In this document: piece after piece, positions 33,419 to 41,122 of the stretch
Layout: each line of letters begins with the position of its first letter
How positions within the stretch are numbered: the stretch's first letter is position 1
Assembly (NCBI RefSeq): GCF_002214605.1
Contig: NZ_CP015193.1
Location: forward strand, 1,220,978 to 1,284,977
Length of the DNA stretch: 64,000 nt
DNA from: Thermococcus chitonophagus
GTDB lineage: Archaea; Methanobacteriota_B; Thermococci; Thermococcales; Thermococcaceae
Direction: 5' to 3'
Made by a program: the position numbers and the translations under genes
The notes under the pieces: generated by a model
What the model was told of the DNA's origin: nothing
Seen by the model: only the letters and a program-made list of their open reading frames with translations
Databases searched by the model: none

Positions 33419-34336
33419 TTATTCCCTCCTATAAATCGTCCTAAGGAACACATCCTCTAAGCTGGGCTCTTCAATTTCTAAGCTAAGTATCGTGATCCCC
33501 TTGGAAGACAGCATTTCACTTATCTCCTCCCTTATATCGCTCTTTGCAAATATTATCGCCCTATTGTCGGCGAGTTTCTCGATTCTTATTATCTCAGGAT
33601 GTTCAATTTCAGGGAGTGCCTGTTTAGTTTCTATCTTTATTTCGTAACCTTCAAGTTCCATGAACTGCTTCTTTATTTCATCAAGTGTTCCAACGGTTCT
33701 CAACTTTCCTTTTACTATAATGCCCACTTTATCTGCTAATTCTTCGACCTCGCTTAGTATGTGGGACGAGAAGAATATTGTCTTGCCAGCCTTCCTTTGC
33801 TCCCTAATTATGGTTTTAACAAGATGAGCCCCTTCTGGGTCAAGCCCACTTGTTGGTTCATCAAGTATTAGGAGCTCGGGATCATTTATTAACGCTTGAG
33901 CCAACAAAAGTCTCTGCTTCATACCCTTGGAGAACGTCTTTACCTTCCTATACCTTGCGTCCCAAAGACCAACGAGCTTGAGTAACTCTTCAATTCTCCT
34001 CTCTTTTTCTGCCTTCGACATATTGTAGAAGCTTGCAAAGAAGTCAAGGTTCCTCCACGCCGTCAGCTCTTCGTATATTGTGGCGTTTTCTGGTAGGAAT
34101 CCGAGCCTTTCCTTGGCTTTTATTGGCTCCCTAAATATGTCATATCCCATGATCCTTATCTCCCCACTGTCTGGGATTATTAAGCCGAGCATGCTTAATA
34201 TGGTCGTGGTTTTCCCAGCACCATTTGGCCCCAAAAACCCAAAGACTATCCCCTTTTCGACCATTAGATTTAGATTGTCCACAGCTTTAAACTTCCCATA
34301 GCTTTTTGTTAGGTTTTTAATCTCAATGGCATTCAT
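33419..34336 (-). CDS. ABC transporter ATP-binding protein (ABC-2 export type)
   Basis: A 305-residue ATPase. Walker A GPNGAGKTTT (about 37-46), Q-loop region GFLPENATIYEELTAWRNL, signature FSKGMKQRL (about 133; SKGM replaces SGGQ as in many ABC-2 exporters), Walker B LLILDEPTSGLDP (about 153-165) and H-loop SSHILSEVE. A 90-residue C-terminal extension (IKKQFMELEGYEIKIETK) follows, as in NatA/CcmA-type ATPases. It is 7 bp downstream of the first permease and 3 bp upstream of the NEW3-domain protein. Confidence 0.92.
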   Translation of the reverse strand: MNAIEIKNLTKSYGKFKAVDNLNLMVEKGIVFGFLGPNGAGKTTTILSMLGLIIPDSGEIRIMGYDIFREPIKAKERLGFLPENATIYEELTAWRNLDFFASFYNMSKAEKERRIEELLKLVGLWDARYRKVKTFSKGMKQRLLLAQALINDPELLILDEPTSGLDPEGAHLVKTIIREQRKAGKTIFFSSHILSEVEELADKVGIIVKGKLRTVGTLDEIKKQFMELEGYEIKIETKQALPEIEHPEIIRIEKLADNRAIIFAKSDIREEISEMLSSKGITILSLEIEEPSLEDVFLRTIYRRE

Positions 34337-34342
34337 AATTCA

Positions 34343-35356
34343 TCACCTCAAATCAATCTTGGCAAATTTTAGATAAGCTGGGATAAGGAACACAAAAAGG
34401 GAGATAATAAGGGCAACGATATTCCCAACGACTAAGCTTAGCGCTTCTCCTATTGATCTATCCTCCACGAGCTTGTAGCCTCTTTCCTCCATACTTGCCA
34501 ACTGACCTATCGCACCGAGGATATCCTCTGTTGTCTTTCTTCCGAATATTATTCCCGAGATTTCATCAAAGTGATAAGTCAGGGAAACATACATGACTTT
34601 CCTATAAGCGTTCATATATTTCTCCATCCACTGCATAAACTCCCTATCCTCAAAGGGGTTATAAGTAATCTCGACTGAAGATCCATTCGACGAATTTATT
34701 GTTTGAAACTCTGAGGATGAAAATTGCGGGGTCCCTGCAATGACAAAAGCTATAAGGGGAGCTAAGATCATTGGAATTATTATTGCCACAAAGAGGAAAG
34801 CCAAGATGCCAGCAACTATGCTGTTGAGTGGGGTTTTAATCAATACCGATAATAGCAGTCCAAGTGAGTAGAAAGCCGCGCCGTAAAGGATAGTGAAAGG
34901 ATATATAACAAGTAACCTTAAGATGTCGTATTCTGTTACTGGCTTTCCGAATATGAGAGCTATTCCGATCATGAAGATATAGAACAGACCAACAGTCACT
35001 GCTATCGTTAAAATTCCTCCTACCAATTTGCCCCAAATAATTGTATCCCTGTATATTGGTTTTGAGTACAAAACCTTTATCGTTCCATCCCTAATCTCTT
35101 GGTTTATTGAGGTAGCCCCCAATAGGACCGCAAGGAGTGCAACGGCATAATTAAATGCCGATGAAAGGGATGAGAAGAAGAGTGCCTGGAAGGGGGTGTT
35201 GTATAGGTCTTCTAGATTGAGGGAAAAATTACCCGCCATACTTGTTACTTTTATGAAGACTAGAGCCAACACAAAGAACACAGCGATTGTCGCATAAAAC
35301 CTTCTCGTTCTAATCCCCACCTCAAACTCTTTTATTGCGATATTTAGTACTCCCAT
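34343..35356 (-). CDS. ABC-2 type permease (first of two)
   Basis: A 337-residue six-helix permease, the first gene of the operon. The cytosolic block TSINQEIRDGTIKVLYSKPIYRDTIIWGKLVGG is clearly homologous to that of the permease at 30235, so the two permeases are paralogues that probably pair in one complex. The extracellular loop (about 215-290) differs between the two and here lacks cysteines. Upstream, 35357-35472 is an AT-rich gap with AAGTTAAAAG and TTAAAC elements that must hold the operon promoter. Confidence 0.85.
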   Translation of the reverse strand: MGVLNIAIKEFEVGIRTRRFYATIAVFFVLALVFIKVTSMAGNFSLNLEDLYNTPFQALFFSSLSSAFNYAVALLAVLLGATSINQEIRDGTIKVLYSKPIYRDTIIWGKLVGGILTIAVTVGLFYIFMIGIALIFGKPVTEYDILRLLVIYPFTILYGAAFYSLGLLLSVLIKTPLNSIVAGILAFLFVAIIIPMILAPLIAFVIAGTPQFSSSEFQTINSSNGSSVEITYNPFEDREFMQWMEKYMNAYRKVMYVSLTYHFDEISGIIFGRKTTEDILGAIGQLASMEERGYKLVEDRSIGEALSLVVGNIVALIISLFVFLIPAYLKFAKIDLR

Positions 35357-35472
35357 TTTACCACCCTATCTTGGAAGTGTTATTATTAAGTTAAAAGTTT
35401 TCCTATACACATCATTGTTAAACCAAATGTTAAGTATACTTTACATTGAGAAAATAAAAATAGGGAAATAAA

Positions 35473-36621
35473 TCAGCCCATCTGAAGGGCTGTACTTCTC
35501 AGTTCTCCCCTCTCAAACCTATAGGGATCGTACCACTCAACGGGCAAAACTGATTTGCCTTTAGTTATCAGGTCAGCGACCATTTCAGCAACCGCTGGAG
35601 CCATCATGAAACCATGTCCACTGAATCCCGCTACTATGTAGTAGTCACTAAGCTCCTTAATCTTTCCTATCGCCGGATTGCTGTCTGGTGTCTTCGCGTA
35701 GTAACCAGCCCACGTTCTCAAGATTAGGAGATCCTTTAAGGCTGGGATTATCTTCGTGAAGTAATAGCTGACCTCCCTGAGGAACTCATATGTTGGCGTT
35801 AGATCGTATGTTGGGCCTATCTCGTACCCGACACCACCGATAACCCCACCGTGTGACGTTTGGGTTAAGTAAGCATGGCCGTACTTGAAGGATATGACCA
35901 TCGGCTTTATTGTACCCCTCTTTATTGGTTGCGTAATTACGGCCTGATGTTTGTACGGCTCAATTGGAATATGCACCTTAATTCCGGCCATTGCATTGAT
36001 GAGCTTGGCCCAAGCATTCGTTGCATTAACAACGATCCCTGTCTTAATAACACCCCTGCTAGTCTTAACTCCTTTTATCTCGTCATTCTCGATTATGAAT
36101 CCCTTTACCTCGGTATACTCCAGCAACTTAGCACCGTACTCTTTCGCCTTTAGGGCAAAGGCAGCTGTCGAGGCAAAGGGGTCGGCTTTTCCATCGGTGG
36201 GATTCCATGAAGCAGCGATTACTTCACTTATATCTAGCAGAGGCACTATATCTTTAGCTTCCTCGGGCGTTATGAGCCTCGTCGGCACGCCAAACTTATT
36301 CTGGATTTTTATGTTCCTCTTGAACTCTTCAACTTCCTCGTCATCGTACAGGAGGAAAAGATAACCCGTCTGCTCGAATGAAAAGTTGTATTCTTCGCTG
36401 TACTTCTTCCAAAGCTCAACGGATCTTTTCATGACTTTAACGTTCGCCTCATCGTTAAATTGCTGCCTAATTCCAGTTCCGCAACGAAAAGTTGAGCCGG
36501 AACCTATGAACCTCTTCTCCAAAACTACTACATCCTCCCCTCTCCTCGCAAGCTCATGGGCTATTGTGACTCCCACTATTCCCCCACCAATAACAACGAT
36601 CTCAGCTTTGTCGGGTAGCAT
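35473..36621 (-). CDS. L-proline dehydrogenase 1, beta subunit
   Basis: A 382-residue FAD-dependent catalytic subunit of the dye-linked proline dehydrogenase PDH1, which oxidises proline to pyrroline-5-carboxylate. ATG 36621 (MLPDKAEIVVIGGGIVG) has GGAGGTGAT six bases upstream. The dinucleotide motif GGGIVGVTIAHELARRGEDVVVLEK is at residues 10-34; a DAO-type fold follows, with GSTFRCGTGIRQQF near 45-58 and AGFSGHGFMMAPAVAEMVADL at the end. It matches the P. horikoshii PDH1 beta subunit closely but with many substitutions. It begins 4 bp after the alpha gene. Confidence 0.93.
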   Translation of the reverse strand: MLPDKAEIVVIGGGIVGVTIAHELARRGEDVVVLEKRFIGSGSTFRCGTGIRQQFNDEANVKVMKRSVELWKKYSEEYNFSFEQTGYLFLLYDDEEVEEFKRNIKIQNKFGVPTRLITPEEAKDIVPLLDISEVIAASWNPTDGKADPFASTAAFALKAKEYGAKLLEYTEVKGFIIENDEIKGVKTSRGVIKTGIVVNATNAWAKLINAMAGIKVHIPIEPYKHQAVITQPIKRGTIKPMVISFKYGHAYLTQTSHGGVIGGVGYEIGPTYDLTPTYEFLREVSYYFTKIIPALKDLLILRTWAGYYAKTPDSNPAIGKIKELSDYYIVAGFSGHGFMMAPAVAEMVADLITKGKSVLPVEWYDPYRFERGELRSTALQMG

Positions 36622-36625
36622 AGAA

Positions 36626-38110
36626 TCACCTCCTAGCGAGAACGCCCATTCTAACATTCTTTATAGGTGACCTAGCAACGGGAAGGTCTATCTCGCTCAA
36701 CTTTTTCCCAGTTCTTTGGGCAACGACGACGGCCCCATTAAATAGGCAGTACCTGCCCTGGCAGAAACCCATAGCCAGATGAGTGAGCCTCTTTATTATC
36801 TGGAGATCCGTTATTCCCCTCCTAACGACGTCATCAACCTTCTTTAGGGAAACATCACAACCGCATATCTGAACGTCCTCAAGATTGAACTTATCAAAGG
36901 GTATCCGCGGAATTTGAAGTGCTTCAGGCTCGTACTCTTTGAGCTTTTCTTCGTAAACACAGGGTTCACCGTCAAATCCAAATTCCCTCAAGATGTAGGC
37001 TCCAACGAGTCTGCCCTCTATGTAGTTAGCATAGTGGGACTTGATGGAAACAGCGCTTCCAGCAACGTAAATTCCATGCTTTATCCTGTGTTGCTGATCT
37101 ATCACCGGCCTAAAATAGCCTCTCCTAAAGAACAGCCTCCCTCCCGCTTGAGTTATCGGGTTTATGTCCGGCCTCCTTCCATCGGCGAAGACTAAGGCAT
37201 CAACCCTATATTCATTATCGTTCATATCTATAACTTTCTCAACTTTCTCTCTCCCCTCTACCCTCTTCACGTTTGGAATATGAAGGTAGTCAATTCCCCA
37301 TCTTTCAAACTCTTCGATGACCTCCTCTGCTCTGCTTCCAGTTACAGCCACGTTCCATCCTGGGGCAACCTCCCAAACGTTCATTACTTCCAATGCAAAG
37401 TCTCTCCTAAAGACTCCAGGCATGTCATTGTTTTCGAAGAGCATTATGCTCTCAACGGCTCCTGTTGCGAGAACTACCCTCTTGGCCAATACCTCGATTA
37501 ACTCGTTGCCTTTAACAACCGGAATTAAGAAGTACTCCCCCTTCTCGAAAATGCCAAGGGCAGAGCTACCCAAGAATACCTTCACGTTTTCATTCAGCTT
37601 ATTCACCATGTCCTCGACAGCCTTTTTAGGATCTCCAAACCCTTCAACTTTTACGCCTCTTATCCATAAATCCCCTCCAAGCCATCCTTTTTCCTCAATT
37701 AAGGCTACCATCAAGCTATCTTGAAGCTCAAGTGTTGCTCCTAGACCCGAAGGTCCGCCCCCAATAACCGCAACGTCAACAACAACTTCTTTAACGCTCC
37801 CAGAGTAGTCTCCAACTGGCTCCTCCTGAAACTCACCGTAAACCTGCCTCTCAACTCTCATGCCATCTTGAACCTTTGTTTTTCTGGCATCAACGTTCCT
37901 AACGCCGTTAACTATCATGGGAACAGGGCCAAATGTAAAAGCTCCTCTCTTTCTACCTTCAGTACTAGTTGTTAGCCAGTAAATTCCATTAGCAAGTAGG
38001 GAAACCGTGATTTTCTCACCTTCGTAAGCCTCAAGCTCCTTTCCCTCGAAGAATATTTTGAGTTTTCTACCTCTCTTTTCTGTGAGATCTAATGGTCTCA
38101 ATCTTATCAC
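36626..38110 (-). CDS. L-proline dehydrogenase 1, alpha subunit
   Basis: A 494-residue partner of the beta subunit, from the HcnA/SoxA-like family. Residues 20-90 form a ferredoxin-like domain that has lost its cluster cysteines. The FAD/NAD-type Rossmann motif VAVIGGGPSGLGATLEL is at about 112-128; a second dinucleotide segment is NVAVTGSRAEEVI. The C-terminal BFD-like domain keeps cysteines in ICGCDVS and CQGRYC, which could bind an Fe-S cluster. By analogy to P. horikoshii PDH1 this chain passes electrons from the beta subunit. An inverted repeat lies between its TATA box and its start. Confidence 0.92.
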   Translation of the reverse strand: MIRLRPLDLTEKRGRKLKIFFEGKELEAYEGEKITVSLLANGIYWLTTSTEGRKRGAFTFGPVPMIVNGVRNVDARKTKVQDGMRVERQVYGEFQEEPVGDYSGSVKEVVVDVAVIGGGPSGLGATLELQDSLMVALIEEKGWLGGDLWIRGVKVEGFGDPKKAVEDMVNKLNENVKVFLGSSALGIFEKGEYFLIPVVKGNELIEVLAKRVVLATGAVESIMLFENNDMPGVFRRDFALEVMNVWEVAPGWNVAVTGSRAEEVIEEFERWGIDYLHIPNVKRVEGREKVEKVIDMNDNEYRVDALVFADGRRPDINPITQAGGRLFFRRGYFRPVIDQQHRIKHGIYVAGSAVSIKSHYANYIEGRLVGAYILREFGFDGEPCVYEEKLKEYEPEALQIPRIPFDKFNLEDVQICGCDVSLKKVDDVVRRGITDLQIIKRLTHLAMGFCQGRYCLFNGAVVVAQRTGKKLSEIDLPVARSPIKNVRMGVLARR

Positions 38111-38121
38111 CTCGAAAATAG

Positions 38122-38160
38122 TTTACACATGTAAAATATTGAAACCGCATTTATAAAACA
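38122..38160 (-). promoter_or_regulatory. Promoter and candidate operator of the proline dehydrogenase genes
   Basis: On the minus strand GTTTTATAAATG (about 38149-38160) is the TATA box, followed 14-25 bases downstream by the inverted repeat TTTACA-TG-TGTAAA (38122-38135). The repeat would cover the transcription start. A TGTAAAC half-site also occurs in the putP promoter (39994-40000), so both proline genes may answer to one regulator. Confidence 0.5.
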
Positions 38161-38198
38161 TTAGGTTTGCCAAAAAAGGTTTGAAACAAAAAGTAAAA

Positions 38199-39812
38199 TC
38201 AAATGAGACCAGAGGAAGTTGCAAAGGCAAACACGTTTTCTACTTGGCTCATTGTCCTTGCGATAGCTCTCTTTTCCGTCTTCTCAACTGGTACTTTTGT
38301 GAAGAGTTGCTCATGTAGCCTGACTACATCCTCGGGGGGCTTCGTGAGGAGGCTGACTATTATGATTATGAAGAAGGTAACGAAGAAGTTTATAAAGAAC
38401 ACTGGGACACCATCGAATATCCTTCCAAGGGTTCCAAAGAACCCTGGAGCGTTTGGATTGAATGCCCATCCGTAGATCTTTGCTTCCAAGATTACCTCAC
38501 TTACTAGACCATAGGCCATTCCGACTATCCCTGCCTCCTTCGTTACTCTTTTCCACCATAGGCTGAGAGTTAGTATCGGGCCGAAGCCTACTGCAAGGCC
38601 TCCCCATGCGGTTGCAACCATCTCATATATGACTCCTGGACCCTTTATCGCAAATATCAGAGCAACTAAAGCAACGGTGGCAACAACAATTCTAGATATA
38701 TTCACCATCTGCTTCTTCCCTAGTTCCTGACCTAGAACCTTGTGGTAGATATCCCTCGCTATTGCAGACGAAGCAACTAACAACTGTGAATCTGCAGTAC
38801 TCATCACCGCAGATATTATTCCAGCGATAACAAAACCTGCAAGCCAACTTGGTAAGAAGTGAACTGCCAAGGCTGGAACTATCTTTTCAGGATCATCAAC
38901 TTTGATCAAACCCTTAACAACCATTGCATATCCAAGGAAGCCCGCAAAGAAAGCACCCCAAAGAACTATTGTGGTCCAGATTCCACTAATGAATATCCCG
39001 GGCCTTCTGAGCTTCCTAGGATCCTCAACACTCATGTACCTTGTAACTATGTGTGGCTGTCCGAGATAACCAACTATCCATGAAGCATAGCCTATTGCAA
39101 ATATCAACGCTGCAAAACCAGTTTTACCTCCAAACGGATGGAGTTTTGCTGGATCAACTGAAGCTATTGCAGCAGTGGCAGAATCAAGGCCACCAACTTC
39201 AACTAGCGCCAAAATTGGGACTATTATTAGGGTCATCAGCATAAACATTGCTTGAACTACATCGGTCCAAACTACGGCAAAGAAACCTCCAGTAATAACA
39301 TAAGCAGTTAAGATTATCACCGTAATCAATATACCAGTTGTGACGCTTACTCCAAAACCCTCAGCGAAGGTCTTTCCTCCCGCAGTGAACTGAGCAGCAA
39401 CGTAAGCTGTCATGAATACTAGAATTATAGCTGCACTTAGAACTCGGATGAGCTTTGTGTTATCCCTTAGCCTTGCCTCTAGATAGTCAGGTAGTGTTAT
39501 TGCTCTAAACTTTCCTGCATATATCCTTAACCTTGGACCTATCAGCAGATAGTCAGCCAAGGTTCCGTAGAGACAGCCTATTGCAGCCCAGAAAGCACCA
39601 AGGCCTGCTTTAAATGCACTCCCAGGATAACCAAGCATTAACCATCCTGAAAAATCACTTGCCTTATCTGAGAGAGTTGCTGCGAGAACGTGAACTTTCC
39701 TGCCGCCAACGAAGTACTGATCTTCAGTCCTCGTATACCTATTGGCCCACCATCCTATATATGCAAGTATTACTAAATATACCAAGAACCCAAAGAGCAC
39801 ACCGAAGTTCAT
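38199..39812 (-). CDS. putP: Sodium/proline symporter PutP (SSS family)
   Basis: A 537-residue sodium:solute symporter with about 13 helices. The PutP-type landmarks are SDKASDFSGWLMLGYPGSAF (TM2, about 47-66), YVAAQFTAGGKTFAEGFG, TGGFFAVVWTDVVQAMFM and GAISAVMSTADSQLLVASSAI (TM9, sodium site). SDFSGWL is the family signature. Position next to the proline dehydrogenase genes supports proline as the substrate. Its ATG overlaps the stop of the 55-residue accessory protein, implying coupled translation. Confidence 0.92.
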   Translation of the reverse strand: MNFGVLFGFLVYLVILAYIGWWANRYTRTEDQYFVGGRKVHVLAATLSDKASDFSGWLMLGYPGSAFKAGLGAFWAAIGCLYGTLADYLLIGPRLRIYAGKFRAITLPDYLEARLRDNTKLIRVLSAAIILVFMTAYVAAQFTAGGKTFAEGFGVSVTTGILITVIILTAYVITGGFFAVVWTDVVQAMFMLMTLIIVPILALVEVGGLDSATAAIASVDPAKLHPFGGKTGFAALIFAIGYASWIVGYLGQPHIVTRYMSVEDPRKLRRPGIFISGIWTTIVLWGAFFAGFLGYAMVVKGLIKVDDPEKIVPALAVHFLPSWLAGFVIAGIISAVMSTADSQLLVASSAIARDIYHKVLGQELGKKQMVNISRIVVATVALVALIFAIKGPGVIYEMVATAWGGLAVGFGPILTLSLWWKRVTKEAGIVGMAYGLVSEVILEAKIYGWAFNPNAPGFFGTLGRIFDGVPVFFINFFVTFFIIIIVSLLTKPPEDVVRLHEQLFTKVPVEKTEKRAIARTMSQVENVFAFATSSGLI

Positions 39813-39976
39813 TTGCCCCCCTCCTTGAGGAGGTCTTCGTCGTATGCAAGAATCTCCTCATCTACGTAGTACTCCTTTCCAGTAATTTTGTCCCAGAAGC
39901 CATAGAGGACCATTACAACAAATGCCAAAGCAGTAGGCACTAGCAAGGTTGCCCAAGCGGCATTACTGAGACCCAT
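39809..39976 (-). CDS. Symporter small accessory protein
   Basis: A 55-residue frame read by hand, with GGAGGTG eight bases before ATG 39976. Residues 5-27 are one hydrophobic helix (SNAAWATLLVPTALAFVVMVLYGFWD); the remainder is acidic (ITGKEYYVDEEILAYDEDLLKEGGK). The stop overlaps the putP start (ATGA). The helix with a YGFWD end resembles the small accessory proteins found upstream of many prokaryotic SSS symporters. It is probably required for stability or activity of PutP; that is inferred from position. Confidence 0.75.
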   Translation of the reverse strand: MGLSNAAWATLLVPTALAFVVMVLYGFWDKITGKEYYVDEEILAYDEDLLKEGGK

Positions 39977-40078
39977 GCAAACACCTCCATTAAGTTTACA
40001 AAATTAATTAGGAGGAATTCTATCTTATAAATGTTAAGTGAATTTGTAAAACGTGAAGTATTATAAGGGGGTGAAAAC

Positions 40079-40543
40079 TTGATAAAAGTAAAGGTTATGA
40101 GACCTATATTCAGACCAGAAAGTGATGACAATTTCATACTTTATCCATATTGGATATTTCACCTGCGTTTATTTTACAAACGTCTAAAGATGAAGGACAA
40201 AATATTTGATTATTTCGCTTATATTGATGCTTACAGGTTCGGGGCGGAGAGAGGGACATTATTCATTGAAACTGAAGAATGGGAAGTTCCGGAAAACACT
40301 ATTATGGAGTACTTAGTTGATTTCGAGGAAGCAAAACAAAAGGCTATTGAAACAGCAATAATATGGGGAAATTCGAGAATAATCTCTTGGTGGTATCCTA
40401 GAGTTGAGGTCATAAGATGGGAAAAAGCTTACAAAGTCTTCTGGATTACTAAGAGTTCAATAATCGATAGTTTAACGGGCGAGGAATACCCCATAGAAAA
40501 CATTCGAAAAGCATTTAAGCATTCGAATAATAAATCAATATGA
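40079..40543 (+). CDS. Hypothetical protein upstream of molybdopterin oxidoreductase
   Basis: A 154-residue protein with TTG start 40079 preceded by GGGGGTGAAAAC, which fixes the start. It is aromatic-rich (YPYWIFHLRLFYKR, IISWWYPRVEVIRWEKAYKVFWI) with no cysteine and no clear membrane span, so it looks like a compact soluble alpha/beta protein. The central AKQKAIETAIIWGNSR is helical. I do not recognise the family. The next gene starts 29 bp after its stop, so it is probably the first gene of the four-gene operon ending with the oxidoreductase. Confidence 0.6.
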   Translation: MIKVKVMRPIFRPESDDNFILYPYWIFHLRLFYKRLKMKDKIFDYFAYIDAYRFGAERGTLFIETEEWEVPENTIMEYLVDFEEAKQKAIETAIIWGNSRIISWWYPRVEVIRWEKAYKVFWITKSSIIDSLTGEEYPIENIRKAFKHSNNKSI

Positions 40544-40571
40544 TTGAAAATTCGAACCAAAGGTGAATGAA

Positions 40572-40850
40572 ATGCCAACAATAGGATTTGCGAAAATAAA
40601 TGGTGGGCCCGAGGAGGCCGTAGAATTCGTGTTGAAGAAGTTAAAGGAGAAAGGACATGAAATCACCTTTCATAGGCACCATTGGGCAGGGGACATGCCT
40701 TTTGGGCTTGTTATAGTTGAAACTAATAAGGGAAAGGTTGCGGTTAGATGGTACCTTGGAGATGAATTTACCTTTAGGCTAGAGGAAGTGAGTGATGAAG
40801 CATTTGAAGACTTCATCGATGAAACCTTGGACTACATTGGAGGTGACTAA
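40572..40850 (+). CDS. Small hypothetical protein
   Basis: A 92-residue protein from ATG 40572 (MPTIGFAKINGGPEEA) with AAAGGTGA five bases upstream; GTG 40563 lies inside the ribosome site. It contains HRHHWAGDMPFGLVIVETNKGKVAVRWYLGDEFTF, a His-rich turn followed by two beta strands, and an acidic helical C-terminus. The HRHH cluster could bind metal, which is speculative. The next gene begins after 2 bp, so translation is coupled. The family is not recognised. Confidence 0.6.
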   Translation: MPTIGFAKINGGPEEAVEFVLKKLKEKGHEITFHRHHWAGDMPFGLVIVETNKGKVAVRWYLGDEFTFRLEEVSDEAFEDFIDETLDYIGGD

Positions 40851-40852
40851 TT

Positions 40853-41122
40853 ATGGAAAAACTTGATTATGTAATTAAAGAATTCAATAAGTGGCATGGA
40901 AGCGAGGCCCAAGCTAAAATACTCAAAGTGAAAGAAGATGAAGTTATAATAGAGTTCAAGGGCACATTCTGCAAAACATGTGGATTGTATGATTACTTTG
41001 ATGATATAGCCTGGGAGGCTATTGATTTCGGATTAAAAATTAAGCCAGTTGAAATAATTGAGAGCGAGGAAGACTTTGAAGAGGGAAGGTATGTAGTTAG
41101 ATATAAAGTTGAGAGGGAGTGA
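40853..41122 (+). CDS. Small CxxC protein
   Basis: An 89-residue acidic protein with one FCKTCGLYDYFDD motif (CxxC at about residues 40-43) in the middle of an alpha/beta domain. A CxxC pair without other cysteines suggests a redox disulfide, a metal site shared between two subunits, or an Fe-S-associated chaperone. It overlaps the start of the molybdopterin oxidoreductase by 4 bp (GTGA), so the two are co-translated and probably interact. I infer an electron-transfer or maturation partner. Confidence 0.65.
   Translation: MEKLDYVIKEFNKWHGSEAQAKILKVKEDEVIIEFKGTFCKTCGLYDYFDDIAWEAIDFGLKIKPVEIIESEEDFEEGRYVVRYKVERE

Noticed and set aside
38160-38173. TTAGGTTTGCC as a further DtxR-like operator
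   Set aside because: It lacks the second CCTAA arm and lies near proline genes, so the match is probably chance.
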